Assembly: GCA_900618065.1 (NCBI GenBank)
Contig: UYIL01000003.1
Coordinates: forward strand, 1,488,001-1,552,000
Reading direction: 5' to 3'
From: Streptococcus thermophilus
GTDB lineage: Bacteria; Actinomycetota; Actinomycetes; Mycobacteriales; Mycobacteriaceae
DNA length: 64,000 nt
Shown here: positions 19,318 to 29,959 of the stretch, in pieces
How positions within the stretch are numbered: the first letter of the stretch is position 1
Layout of the letters: every line of letters begins with the position of its first letter
The notes under the pieces: model-generated
What the model saw: only the letters and a program-made list of their open reading frames with translations
The model's database searches: none
What the model was told of the DNA's origin: nothing
Translations under genes and position numbers: made by a program

Positions 19318-20154
19318 ATGCCCGAACTCCCCGAAGTCGAGGTGGTCCGGCGGGGGTTGGACACGCACATCGTGGGAAGCACGTTCGACGCAATCGAGGT
19401 GCTCCACCCGCGGGCTGTGCGCGGCAACGATGTCGATCTCACGGAGATCCTGCCGGGGCTCAGTGTCACAGGTACAGGGAGGCGCGGGAAGTTCATGTGG
19501 CTCGAGCTTTCCGACGGCGCCGCTCTCATGGTCCACCTGCGCATGTCCGGCCAGATGATCGTCGGGGAACCAGGGCTCGTCGACAGCCCGCATCTGCGCA
19601 TCCGTGCGCTGATGCACGGCGAGAGTTCTGCGCCACTGGAACTCGATTTCATCGATCAGCGCACCTTCGGGTCCTGGCAGTACACGCAACTTATCGGCGG
19701 CATCCCCGCTGCCATCCCGCACATCGCCCCAGATCCATTCGAACCGGACTTCGACTCGGTGGCTACCGCGCGGGCGATCCGGAAGAAGAACGTGGCCATC
19801 AAAACTGTCTTGCTGGACCAATCGGTGGTCAGCGGAATCGGTTCCATTTACGCCGACGAAGCGATGTGGGCAGCCGGGATCAAACCCACCCGCAAGGGGC
19901 GGGCCCTACGGCAGCGCGACGCTGTGCGGTTGTTGGAGGAATCGCGCGCCGTGATGGCCCGTGCACTTGAGGCGGGCGGCACGAGCTTCGATTCGCTCTA
20001 CGTCAACGTCAACGGTGCTTCCGGTTACTTCTCCCGCTCCTTGAACGCCTATGGGCAGGCGGATGAGCCGTGCGCCCGCTGCGGCACCCCCATCGCCCGG
20101 ACAGTAGTCAACGGCCGCTCCAGTTATTTCTGCCCGTCCTGCCAGGTGCTTTAA
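19318..20154 (+). CDS. mutM: Formamidopyrimidine-DNA glycosylase
   Basis: A 278-residue Fpg enzyme that removes 8-oxoguanine and nicks by beta/delta elimination. The catalytic N-terminal Pro-Glu (after Met removal) is in PELPEVEVVRRGL, and the C-terminal zinc finger is CARC...CPSC. It directly follows rnc with no gap, in the conserved rnc-mutM arrangement of Actinobacteria. Confidence 0.97.
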   Translation: MPELPEVEVVRRGLDTHIVGSTFDAIEVLHPRAVRGNDVDLTEILPGLSVTGTGRRGKFMWLELSDGAALMVHLRMSGQMIVGEPGLVDSPHLRIRALMHGESSAPLELDFIDQRTFGSWQYTQLIGGIPAAIPHIAPDPFEPDFDSVATARAIRKKNVAIKTVLLDQSVVSGIGSIYADEAMWAAGIKPTRKGRALRQRDAVRLLEESRAVMARALEAGGTSFDSLYVNVNGASGYFSRSLNAYGQADEPCARCGTPIARTVVNGRSSYFCPSCQVL

Positions 20155-20180
20155 ACCCTGCGCTTAGTAACATTACGTCG

Positions 20181-21758
20181 GTGGGCCAGGTTGCCGATAA
20201 ACTCTCCGGCATGGAAACCGCCTTTAACATCGTTGACGGCACTATCAACGGCATTCTGTGGACTTACCTCGTCCCGCTGTTCCTGGTGCTCGGTGGGCTG
20301 TACTTCGGCCTACGCACGATCTTCGTGCAGATCCGGTCGTTGCCGGACATGTTCAAAGCCATCACGGAATCCCCGAAGGGCAAGGACCGGGAAGGACGCG
20401 ACCTCGACGAGGAGTACGGCGGCATCTCCGCCTTCAAATCCTTCACCATTTCCGCCGCTTCCCGCGTGGGCACCGGTAACGTTGCCGGCGTCGGGTTGGC
20501 TATCTCCGTCGGTGGCCCCGGCGCTGTGTTCTGGATGTGGATGCTCGCTCTCCTCGGAGGTGCCACCGCCTTTGTCGAGTCCACTTTGGCACAGCTGTGG
20601 AAGACCAAGGACTCCGACGGTAACTACCACGGCGGCCCGGCCTACTACATGACCCGCGGCTTGGGCTGGGCCCCGCTGGCCACGATCTTTTCCGTCTTTC
20701 TCGCGTTGACCTACGGGTTCGTCTACAACGCCATCCAGACCAACTCGATCGTCGAGGCAGTCGGCGGTTCCTTGGGCACCGACTCACTAGCAATGAAGGG
20801 CGCGGTCGCAGCGATTATCGCGGTGCTGACTGCAGTGGTCATCTTTGGCGGTGTCACACGCATCGCCAACTGGACCCAGGTCATCGTGCCGTTCATGGCC
20901 GGCGCATACATCATCATGGGTGTCACCGTCGTTGTGTTGAACATCGGCGAGGTCCCTGGCATGGTCAGCCTCATCGTGGGCCACGCCCTCGGCTTCCAGC
21001 AGGTTGCTGGTGCCACGGTCGGCTTAGCGCTCATGCAGGGCATGCGCCGCGGCCTGTTCTCCAACGAGGCAGGCATGGGCTCCGCCCCGAACGCCGCTGC
21101 AACCGCGACCGTTTCCCACCCGGTCAAACAGGGGCTGGTGCAAACGCTCGGCGTGTACTTTGACACCCTCATCGTCTGTTCCATCACGGCTTTCGTCGTG
21201 CTGCTTGGCCCGGCTGTCACCTACGGCCTTGACGATATTCAGGGTGCGGCGTTGACACAGTCCGCGTTGGCGGACTCTCTCGGCGCATGGGGCGCCCACG
21301 CGATTACCTTCATCCTGTTCTTCCTGGCGTTTTCCTCCGTGCTGGGCAACTACTACCTTGCCCAGGCCAACGTGGAGTACCTGACGGACAACAAGACGGT
21401 CATGCTCGTCTTCCGCCTTGTGGTCATTGGCTTTGTCATCTTCGGCGCTTTCGGTTCCGTTCCGCTCGTGTGGGCGCTCGGCGACACGATGGCCGGCTTG
21501 CTGGCCATCTTCAACATTGCGGCGATCGTCCCGCTCGGCGGGGTGGCCATTAAGTTGCTGAAGAACTTCAACGAGCAGCGCGAACAGGGTATGGACCCGG
21601 TGTTCCACCGCGATATGTTGCCCGAGCTGGAAAACGTCGAGTTCTGGGACGGATCTGACCCGGTTACCCGCCGCAGCGCCGAAGACCGCGTCACCGCACG
21701 CGATGCGCGCCGCTCCGGCGAGAGCAACGACGAAGGCGGCCTGACAGAAGCGCGCTAA
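20181..21758 (+). CDS. AGCS family sodium:alanine symporter
   Basis: A 525-residue polytopic transporter of the alanine/glycine:cation symporter family. Diagnostic blocks include GGLYFGLRTIF, SAASRVGTGNVAGVG, the GGPAYYM motif, and GMRRGLFSNEAGMGSAPNAAA near residue 290. About ten hydrophobic segments precede a charged cytoplasmic tail. GTG 20181 is selected because TAACAT (20168-20173) is 7 nt upstream, giving a leaderless start; ATG 20211 is the alternative. Substrate is probably alanine or glycine with sodium. Its stop TAA supplies the beginning of the -10 hexamer of acyP. Confidence 0.93.
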   Translation: MGQVADKLSGMETAFNIVDGTINGILWTYLVPLFLVLGGLYFGLRTIFVQIRSLPDMFKAITESPKGKDREGRDLDEEYGGISAFKSFTISAASRVGTGNVAGVGLAISVGGPGAVFWMWMLALLGGATAFVESTLAQLWKTKDSDGNYHGGPAYYMTRGLGWAPLATIFSVFLALTYGFVYNAIQTNSIVEAVGGSLGTDSLAMKGAVAAIIAVLTAVVIFGGVTRIANWTQVIVPFMAGAYIIMGVTVVVLNIGEVPGMVSLIVGHALGFQQVAGATVGLALMQGMRRGLFSNEAGMGSAPNAAATATVSHPVKQGLVQTLGVYFDTLIVCSITAFVVLLGPAVTYGLDDIQGAALTQSALADSLGAWGAHAITFILFFLAFSSVLGNYYLAQANVEYLTDNKTVMLVFRLVVIGFVIFGAFGSVPLVWALGDTMAGLLAIFNIAAIVPLGGVAIKLLKNFNEQREQGMDPVFHRDMLPELENVEFWDGSDPVTRRSAEDRVTARDARRSGESNDEGGLTEAR

Positions 21759-21768
21759 TCTGGTGTGC

Positions 21769-22053
21769 ATGGCAGACACACGCATGACAGCCCACGTCCA
21801 CGGACACGTCCAAGGCGTGGGCTTTCGCTATTGGGTGAAGTCCCAGGCGAAGAAGCACAGCATCACCGGTTACGCGAAGAACCTCGAAGATGGCCGCGTG
21901 GAGGTGGTGGCTGAGGGGGAAGAAGCGGACGTCGATAAGCTTCTGGAGCTCTTGCGCGAAGACCCGTCGACTGTTGACCGGCCGGGGAACGTGACTCACG
22001 TTGAGGCGCAGCACAGTGAACCGAAGGGTGCACAGGGTTTCGAGGAGCGGTAG
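21769..22053 (+). CDS. acyP: Acylphosphatase
   Basis: A 94-residue enzyme hydrolysing acyl phosphates. The catalytic Arg-Asn motifs are present: GHVQGVGFRYW and GYAKNLEDGRVEV. TAATCT, which contains the stop codon of the preceding transporter gene, lies 7 nt before ATG 21769, indicating leaderless initiation; ATG 21784 is a shorter alternative. It precedes smc as in mycobacteria. A CGTCGATAAGC copy at 21930 encodes Asp-Val-Asp-Lys. Confidence 0.93.
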   Translation: MADTRMTAHVHGHVQGVGFRYWVKSQAKKHSITGYAKNLEDGRVEVVAEGEEADVDKLLELLREDPSTVDRPGNVTHVEAQHSEPKGAQGFEER

Positions 22054-22090
22054 TCGCACTGTCAACTAACCGTCTACTAGAATCACGCGA

Positions 22091-25000
22091 ATGCACCTCA
22101 GTTCGTTGACGCTTAAAGGATTCAAGTCCTTTGCGTCTTCGACGACGATGAAATTCGAGCCGGGCATCTGCGCGGTTGTCGGCCCGAACGGCTCCGGCAA
22201 GTCGAACGTGGTCGACGCTTTGGCGTGGGTGATGGGGGAGCAGGGGGCCAAGAATCTCCGCGGCGGGAAGATGGAGGACGTCATCTTCGCTGGTGCCGGT
22301 GAGCGCAAGCAGCTCGGCCGCGCGGAGGTGACGCTGACGTTCGATAACTCGGACCGCAAGCTGCCAATCGAGTACACGCAGATGGCCATCACCCGCCGCA
22401 TGTTCCGCGACGGCGCTTCTGAGTATGAGATCAACGGCTCGAAGGCTCGCCTGATGGATATTCAGGAGCTGCTGTCGGACTCCGGCATCGGCCGCGAAAT
22501 GCACATCATCGTCGGGCAGGGCAAGCTCAACGAGATTCTCGAGTCGCGCCCGGAGGACCGGCGCGCGTTCATCGAGGAAGCAGCTGGTGTGCTCAAGCAC
22601 CGCCGCCGCAAGGAGAAAGCGCAGCGCAAGCTCACGGGCATGCAGGCGAACCTCGACCGTCTCAACGACCTGACCGATGAGCTGGGCAAGCAGCTCAAAC
22701 CGCTGGCCCGCCAAGCCGAGGCTGCTCAGCGTGCGGCGAGCGTCCAGGCGGATCTACGCGATGCTCGCCTGAAAATCGCAGGCCACAGGGTGGTCACCCT
22801 TCGCGCGTCGCTTATCGACGCCACCCGCGCCGCCGAACTCCACGCCCAAAAAGTCCAGGAGGTCACCGCCGAGTTGGCAGACGCCGAAGAACACCAGCAG
22901 ACGGTGGAGGAAAACCAGACCAGCGCAACGGCGGCAGCCGACGCAGCCCAGCAGCTCTGGTTCGGTTTGTCATCCCTGGCAGAAAGAACGTCGGCAACGC
23001 TGCGCATTGCCACCGAGCGTGCCCGGCACGCCGACGAGATAGTGGACTACCGCGGCCAGGATCCGAACAAGCTCATCGCGCTTGCTGAGCGGGCGGAGGA
23101 AGACCACGCCGCGAAGCAGGCCGAGCATGAGAAGGCCCAAGAAGCTCTCAACGCCGTGCTGTCCGAGGTCGCGGAGTTGAAGGAAAAGGCCGCCGCGGCC
23201 GAAGCTGAGCACAAAGCCCAAGTCCGGGCGATTGCCGACCGGCGCGAAGGCGTGGTGCGCCTGCTCGCCCAGGAGGAAAGCCAAGCGGGAGCGGTCGAGT
23301 CCGCGCAGCAAGAAGTGGAGCGGCTCGCTGTGGCGGCCGAGGAGACTCGCCAACAAGCCCGCGACGCGGAAGAACAGGCATCGCAGGCCGCGGAAAAGCT
23401 GGCCGCCGTGGACCGCGAGCGCGAACCTCTTGTCCAAGCGCACTCCCGCGCCGGAGCGGAAGCGGATGCAGCGGAGAACCGCCTCGACCAGCTCCGTGAG
23501 GAGCAAAAACAGCGCGAGAAGACCGTGTACACGCTGTCCGCACGCATCTCGACGCTCGCCGAAACCGCCCCGGTCGCCGATGCTGCCGACGTCTTGGGCC
23601 AAGGTTTCGCCCCGCTCGCCGACTGGGTGAAGGCAGAATCGGGGTTGGAAAAGGCCCTTGCGGCGGCGCTCGGCCCGCACGCTGAGGCTCTTGCCGGTGA
23701 GGTCGGCGAGGAGATCGCTGGTGAGCTGAGCCACGCCACACGCACAGTGGTCGTGGACACTCATGCCGGTGGTCGCTCCTGGCGTCTCGACGGCACACCC
23801 CCAGCCGGCACAACCTGGCTACTCGACCACGTGACGCTCGCCTCGGAGATCGCAGGCCCCATCGCGCGCGTGCTTGTCGACGTCGTACTGGCCAAGGACA
23901 TCTCTTCCGCCCGGGCCGCCGTGCAGGATGATCCCCGCCTGCGTGCCGTGACGGCGGAAGGCACCGTTGTCGGCGAGGGCTGGATCGCCGCCGGTTCCGG
24001 CGGCGCGTCCTCGGTCGAGGTAGCCGCCCAGATTGAGCAGGCGACAGCCGAACTGGAAGACGCGCAGGTAGAACTTGACGAGCTCTCCGGCGCCCTGGAA
24101 GGCGCGAAGATTGCCGCCGAGGAAGCCCGGGTCGCTGCCGCCTCAGCGAAAGCGGCCCTTAAGGAGCACGATGCTCACGCCGCGTCGTGGAAACGCGACC
24201 AGCAGCGCCTGACCAGTCAGGCTCAGCAGGCGCGGCAGCAGCATGAACGTGCAGCTAAACAGGCCACCGAGGCGGAGATCCGGCTCGCGGAGAGGGCGAA
24301 GCACCTGGCTGAAACCCGCGACCGGTTGTCCCGGGTCGAGCAGCCTGACACTGATGAGGAAGCGGATTCCACTGCCCGCGACGAGGCGGCCGCGCAGCTT
24401 GCTGATGCCCGATCACGCGAAATGGAAGCCACACTCACCGCCCGCTCAGCACAACAGGCGGTGGAGCAGGTTGCGGGCCGGGGGGCTGCGCTGCGTCGCC
24501 AAGCGGAAAGCGAACAGCAAGCCAAAGTGCGCCACGAGGCGGCGATGGCGCGCAAGCGGACCCAGGCTCAGCTCGCTCAAACCGTGGCAACGCATGCCGA
24601 GACGCTGCAAGAACGCATCGCCGGCGCGCTCGGCCGCGCCACCGAGCAGCGCGACGAGCTCACAGCCCAAGTCAAGCAGCTCACTGTCGCGCAGTCGCAA
24701 GCCCGCGATAAAGTCAGCGCGTTGCGCCAGCAACTGAGCCGGCTTGGTGACACTGCACACGCCGCTGACATCGCCCGTGAGCAGGCTCAGGTGCGCATCT
24801 CCGAGGCGGAGGAGAAAATCGTCGAGCAGCTCGGTATCGCGATCGAGGACCTGCTCGAGGGATACACACCTGGCGAGGACTTCGACAAGGACACCGAGAC
24901 AAAGCGCCTTAAGCAGGCCGAGAAGGATCTCGCCGCGTTGGGCAAGGTCAACCCGCTTGCGCTGGAAGAGTACAAGGCGATGGAGGAGCGCTACAGCTTC

Positions 25001-25552
25001 CTGTCCACTCAGCTCGCCGACGTTATCCAAGCCCGGAAAGATCTCACCGGGGTGATCGATGACGTCGATAAGCAAATTCTGCAGCTGTTCACCGACGCCT
25101 GGCTTGATGTTGAACGCGAATTCCCCCGTGTGTTCCAGACGCTGTTTCCCGGCGGTGAAGCGCGGCTGCTGCTGACCGACCCGTCGGACATGCTCGCCAC
25201 CGGTATCGAGATTGAGGCACGTCCCCCGGGCAAAAAGGTCAAACGCCTCTCGCTACTCTCCGGCGGCGAAAAGTCGCTCACAGCGTTGGCGATGCTCGTG
25301 GCCATTTTCCGTGCCCGCCCGAGCCCGTTCTACGTGTTGGACGAGGTCGAAGCGGCGCTTGACGACGTCAATCTCCGCCGCCTCATCGCCCTCCTTGAAG
25401 AGCTGCGCGAAGACTCGCAGCTCATCGTGATCACCCACCAGAAACCAACGATGGACGTGGCGAACGTGCTCTACGGCGTGACCATGCGTGGCGACGGCGT
25501 GACCCGCGTGATCTCCCAGCGCATGAGTCCCGCGCCAAGCCCGCAAGAGTAG
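22091..25552 (+). CDS. smc: Chromosome segregation ATPase SMC
   Basis: A 1153-residue SMC protein: Walker A GPNGSGKS at residues 32-39, N-terminal coiled coil to about residue 500, a hinge domain about 500-640, a return coiled coil, the ABC signature LLSGGEKSLTALA near residue 1055 and Walker B FYVLDEVEAALDD near 1080. It forms the condensin-like complex that loads at ParB/parS and organises the chromosome. TAGAAT (22078-22083) is exactly 7 nt before ATG 22091, a textbook leaderless promoter. Two CGTCGATAAGC copies lie inside (22810, 25063). Its 3' end faces a convergent gene 14 bases away. Confidence 0.97.
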   Translation: MHLSSLTLKGFKSFASSTTMKFEPGICAVVGPNGSGKSNVVDALAWVMGEQGAKNLRGGKMEDVIFAGAGERKQLGRAEVTLTFDNSDRKLPIEYTQMAITRRMFRDGASEYEINGSKARLMDIQELLSDSGIGREMHIIVGQGKLNEILESRPEDRRAFIEEAAGVLKHRRRKEKAQRKLTGMQANLDRLNDLTDELGKQLKPLARQAEAAQRAASVQADLRDARLKIAGHRVVTLRASLIDATRAAELHAQKVQEVTAELADAEEHQQTVEENQTSATAAADAAQQLWFGLSSLAERTSATLRIATERARHADEIVDYRGQDPNKLIALAERAEEDHAAKQAEHEKAQEALNAVLSEVAELKEKAAAAEAEHKAQVRAIADRREGVVRLLAQEESQAGAVESAQQEVERLAVAAEETRQQARDAEEQASQAAEKLAAVDREREPLVQAHSRAGAEADAAENRLDQLREEQKQREKTVYTLSARISTLAETAPVADAADVLGQGFAPLADWVKAESGLEKALAAALGPHAEALAGEVGEEIAGELSHATRTVVVDTHAGGRSWRLDGTPPAGTTWLLDHVTLASEIAGPIARVLVDVVLAKDISSARAAVQDDPRLRAVTAEGTVVGEGWIAAGSGGASSVEVAAQIEQATAELEDAQVELDELSGALEGAKIAAEEARVAAASAKAALKEHDAHAASWKRDQQRLTSQAQQARQQHERAAKQATEAEIRLAERAKHLAETRDRLSRVEQPDTDEEADSTARDEAAAQLADARSREMEATLTARSAQQAVEQVAGRGAALRRQAESEQQAKVRHEAAMARKRTQAQLAQTVATHAETLQERIAGALGRATEQRDELTAQVKQLTVAQSQARDKVSALRQQLSRLGDTAHAADIAREQAQVRISEAEEKIVEQLGIAIEDLLEGYTPGEDFDKDTETKRLKQAEKDLAALGKVNPLALEEYKAMEERYSFLSTQLADVIQARKDLTGVIDDVDKQILQLFTDAWLDVEREFPRVFQTLFPGGEARLLLTDPSDMLATGIEIEARPPGKKVKRLSLLSGGEKSLTALAMLVAIFRARPSPFYVLDEVEAALDDVNLRRLIALLEELREDSQLIVITHQKPTMDVANVLYGVTMRGDGVTRVISQRMSPAPSPQE

Positions 25553-25566
25553 AGTCCTGGAGGGTT

Positions 25567-26106
25567 CTATGCCGCCTTGGTCAGGCGGAGGCCCTTGCCG
25601 TTCTTGCCCACGTAAACGGTTGTCGCGTTTTCGACGTAGAAGGTGTTACCGCGGTGGAAAGACTCGTTGATGGCTGCTTCGTAGTCTATCTTTCGCTGCT
25701 CGCACCCCATCACAGTTTGCGGTGCATCTTTGGTTGTGAAAGTTCCGGTAGCGCGGTTGGGTATGAGGATCACTCCGAAGCCGTTGCAGACTTCACCGTT
25801 GAGAACGTATTTGCTGGTCCGTTTCGCGCTCTGCTTGTCGCCGAGTGCTTCAAACCCGAGCGGTATGCTGTCATAGCCCGGATCCGGTAGCCACTTGGAG
25901 GTAAGAATGGTGTCGACCTGTTCAGGGGTGGCCGTCTTCGCATCAGCGGGGATGCTGACCAGCTGGGCTTTTCCGTAGTTCCCGTGCGGAGTGTCATCGG
26001 GGTTGAACGCTCCAAGACCGGCGGCTGTCGCGACGGCGACGATAACAGCAGAGAGGACAGAGAGCATCACGGACACTGCAGGGTGCCTCAACAGGTCGAA
26101 GTCCAT
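25567..26106 (-). CDS. Membrane-anchored META/HslJ-like domain protein
   Basis: A 179-residue protein with one N-terminal hydrophobic segment (about residues 10-32), then an extracytoplasmic domain. The C-terminal half (GEVCNGFGVILIP, PQTVMGCEQRKIDYE, NTFYVENATTVYVG) resembles the META domain, where a Cys-containing 'GCN' and 'T-x-x-x-C' pair is usual. The META assignment is by pattern only. ATG 26106 has TAACAT six bases upstream, again a leaderless arrangement. It converges on smc and no function is inferred. Confidence 0.65.
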   Translation of the reverse strand: MDFDLLRHPAVSVMLSVLSAVIVAVATAAGLGAFNPDDTPHGNYGKAQLVSIPADAKTATPEQVDTILTSKWLPDPGYDSIPLGFEALGDKQSAKRTSKYVLNGEVCNGFGVILIPNRATGTFTTKDAPQTVMGCEQRKIDYEAAINESFHRGNTFYVENATTVYVGKNGKGLRLTKAA

Positions 26107-26199
26107 AAGTGCATGTTATCTCCGTGGATTGGAGGAGTCTACAGTATTCTCCCTAGCCCCGGCCGTCCCGCTAACCGTGATCATGGCACTATGGGGGCC

Positions 26200-27855
26200 A
26201 TGATGAATTCAACCGTTCTGTGGATCATTGTCGGCGTCATCGTGGTGCTGCTCATCATCGTGGGCATCGTCGTGGTGGTGGGCAACAACCGCAAGAAGTC
26301 CAAGACTGTCTCTTTTGACAAGGCGGAGCCGGAGGAGCCGAAAGAACTTACCCAGCAGGAGAAGTCCGGAAACTACCAGGCCAAAGGCGGCTTCAACTTC
26401 GCCCCGGCAGGTGCAGCGGCCGCGGAGAAGGAACCCGTGCGTGTCGACGAGCCTCTGAACCAGCCAAAGCCCGCCGAGTCTGAGACGGCAGCTGCTGCGG
26501 CCAGCGCTGAGCCGGATGCAGTGGTGGATGTTGACGGTGAACCAGTCGCAGACGACGACATCGTCGAGGTTGAGGAGACCGTGAACGAGCTAGACACCGA
26601 TGAACCGGTCGTTGAAGAAGAGCTGCTTCAAGACGAGCTGGTTGATGGTGTCGATGCGGAGGGGCAGGATGTCGGCAAGCCCTTGGGTGCCATGTCCGCC
26701 GATCCGGGAACCAGTGCGGCGGAAGATGCTGTGCCCGCGCAGGTTCACGAGGACGCGGCCGGCGCTGCTGAACCGGCCACCCCGGTCAACCAGACCGCAG
26801 AAGAAGAGGCCGAAGAGGCGGCTGAGATCGCCCGTACCACTGCTGACGTGGCAGAAGAAGCACGCGCCCAGACGCCGGTGCCGCAAGGCGAGCCTGCCCC
26901 GCAGCAAGAGCCGCTCGACGATATTGCTCCCGCTGCCGGCCGCATCGGCCGTCTGCGTGGGCGCCTATCCCGCTCCCAGAACGCGATCGGCCAGGGCTTG
27001 CTGGGCATCCTCACTGCCGGCGATTTGGACGAGGACGCATGGGAGGAGATCGAGGACACCCTCATCATGGCGGACCTCGGTGCCGAGCTGACCATGAAGG
27101 TGACCGAGAACCTTCGCGCGAAGATCGCGGAGCGCGGCGTGGCATCTGAAGCGGAAGCGCGCGCAATGCTGCGCGAAACCCTCGTCGAGGCCGGCCGCCC
27201 GGAGCTGGACCGCTCCATCAAGGCGATGCCGAACGAGGGTAAACCCGCCGTGATCCTCGTCGTCGGTGTGAACGGAACCGGAAAGACCACTACCACGGGC
27301 AAGCTCGCCCGGGTGCTCATCTCCATGGGCCACCGCGTGGTGCTGGGTGCTGCCGACACCTTCCGTGCTGCAGCCGCTGATCAGCTGGAGACCTGGGGCC
27401 GCCGTGTCGGCGCCTCCACGGTCCGCGGTGCGGAGGGTGCGGACCCTGCCGCGGTCGCTTTCGACGCCGTGAAAACCGGTGTGGAGGAACAGGCCGACGT
27501 GGTCATCATCGACACCGCGGGCCGCCTGCACACCTCCACCGGCCTGATGGATCAGCTGGGGAAGGTCAAGCGTGTCGTGGAGAAGAAGTCTGAAGTCGAT
27601 GAGGTCTTGCTCGTCCTGGATGCGACGGTGGGGCAGAACGGGCTGATGCAGGCCCGGGTGTTCAAGGATGTCGTGGAGATCACCGGTGTGGCGCTGACCA
27701 AACTCGACGGCACTGCCAAGGGCGGCATTGTCTTCCAGGTGCAAGAGGAGCTCGGTGTGCCGGTCAAGCTCGTCGGTCTCGGCGAGGGTGCGGACGATCT
27801 CGCGCCGTTCGAGGTGGAGGGCTTTGTCGACGCTCTGCTTGGCACGTCGAATTAG
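26200..27855 (+). CDS. ftsY: Signal recognition particle receptor FtsY
   Basis: A 551-residue SRP receptor GTPase. It starts with one transmembrane segment (about residues 5-28), a long disordered acidic Ala/Glu linker (about 45-250), then the NG domain with G1 VVGVNGTGKTTTTGKLA near residue 357, DTAGRLHT near 437 and TKLDGTAKGG near 500. The N-terminal membrane helix replaces the amphipathic helix of E. coli FtsY and is typical of Actinobacteria. ATG 26200/26203 is preferred; ATG 26191 and a frame reaching 25984 overlap the divergent gene. Works with Ffh, encoded 4 kb downstream. Confidence 0.95.
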   Translation: MMNSTVLWIIVGVIVVLLIIVGIVVVVGNNRKKSKTVSFDKAEPEEPKELTQQEKSGNYQAKGGFNFAPAGAAAAEKEPVRVDEPLNQPKPAESETAAAAASAEPDAVVDVDGEPVADDDIVEVEETVNELDTDEPVVEEELLQDELVDGVDAEGQDVGKPLGAMSADPGTSAAEDAVPAQVHEDAAGAAEPATPVNQTAEEEAEEAAEIARTTADVAEEARAQTPVPQGEPAPQQEPLDDIAPAAGRIGRLRGRLSRSQNAIGQGLLGILTAGDLDEDAWEEIEDTLIMADLGAELTMKVTENLRAKIAERGVASEAEARAMLRETLVEAGRPELDRSIKAMPNEGKPAVILVVGVNGTGKTTTTGKLARVLISMGHRVVLGAADTFRAAAADQLETWGRRVGASTVRGAEGADPAAVAFDAVKTGVEEQADVVIIDTAGRLHTSTGLMDQLGKVKRVVEKKSEVDEVLLVLDATVGQNGLMQARVFKDVVEITGVALTKLDGTAKGGIVFQVQEELGVPVKLVGLGEGADDLAPFEVEGFVDALLGTSN

Positions 27856-27892
27856 AACAGAATTAGAACACCGTACAACGTCAGCAGCGAAG

Positions 27893-27934
27893 AACGGCGC
27901 TGGGAGGGCAAGCTCCCGGCGCCGTTTGTGATTT
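27893..27934 (+). terminator. Intrinsic terminator after ftsY
   Basis: AACGGCGC-T-GGGAG pairs with CTCCC-G-GCGCCGTT (27893-27906 with 27913-27926), with one T-G wobble and a 6-base loop, followed by TTTGTGATTT. Confidence 0.85.
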
Positions 27935-27972
27935 GAATCTCTTTTCGTTTCTTCGTCTTTCTGCACACATAC

Positions 27973-27986
27973 CTATCGGTCTACAG
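27973..27986. promoter_or_regulatory. AmtR-like operator upstream of amtB
   Basis: CTAT-N6-ACAG followed by TTA fits the published AmtR half-site pattern CTAT-N6-AtAG with one change. AmtR is the TetR-type repressor of nitrogen genes in Corynebacterium and amtB-glnK is a known target there. A further palindrome, ATCAATTGAT, lies at 28000-28009, and a TAGATA/TATAAA-rich stretch near 28018-28027 may be the core promoter. Confidence 0.6.
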
Positions 27987-28049
27987 TTAGGCGCGTCAAT
28001 ATCAATTGATTGACAGGTAGATATAAAGAGAAAGAATGAGGTGATTGCG

Positions 28050-29522
<1,473 letters not shown>

Positions 29523-29536
29523 GGAAGGAGCCCACC

Positions 29537-29875
29537 ATGAGACTCATCACAGCAGTGGTCAAGCCGTTCACGCTGACCGACATCCGCGATGCGCTCGACA
29601 CCGCCGGCATCAAAGGCATCACCGTCACGGATGCCCAAGGTGCTGGACGACAAGGAGCCAACGTGGAGTACTACCGAGGCGCCCAATACTCATCCTCGTT
29701 TGTCCAAAAGGTCAAGATCGAGGTCCTCGTGACCGACGAACAAGAACAAACCGCGCTTGAAGCGATCCTCGGTGCTGCGTACACCGGGGAAGTCGGAGAC
29801 GGGAAAATTTGGGTCACGGAGGTCTCCAAAGTCATCCGTGTGCGCACTGGCGAGGTCGATGACGAGGCGGTGTAG
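29537..29875 (+). CDS. glnK: PII nitrogen regulatory protein GlnK
   Basis: A 112-residue PII trimer subunit. The T-loop keeps Tyr51 (in RGAQYSSSF), the residue adenylylated by GlnD in C. glutamicum, and the family segments MRLITAVVKPF and VKIEVLVTD are present. In C. glutamicum GlnK relieves AmtR repression and regulates AmtB. A strong Shine-Dalgarno (AAGGAAGGAG) precedes ATG 29537. The next gene is ffh, not glnD, and a strong terminator intervenes. Confidence 0.97.
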   Translation: MRLITAVVKPFTLTDIRDALDTAGIKGITVTDAQGAGRQGANVEYYRGAQYSSSFVQKVKIEVLVTDEQEQTALEAILGAAYTGEVGDGKIWVTEVSKVIRVRTGEVDDEAV

Positions 29876-29897
29876 CCCGGGTATCAATGTGATTTAG

Positions 29898-29937
29898 GTG
29901 GTGGGTAACAGCTAGGCTGTACCCACCACTTTTTTCA
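29898..29937 (+). terminator. Intrinsic terminator after glnK
   Basis: Perfect 10-bp arms GTGGTGGGTA/TACCCACCAC (29898-29907, 29920-29929) with a 12-base loop and TTTTTT directly after; ends the amtB-glnK operon. Confidence 0.95.
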
Positions 29938-29959
29938 TTTGCTACGAGGGAGCTTTTTC

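Noticed and set aside
28000..28009. ATCAATTGAT palindrome as a second AmtR box
   Set aside because: It lacks the CTAT-N6-ATAG pattern; noted only as a palindrome beside the better candidate at 27973.
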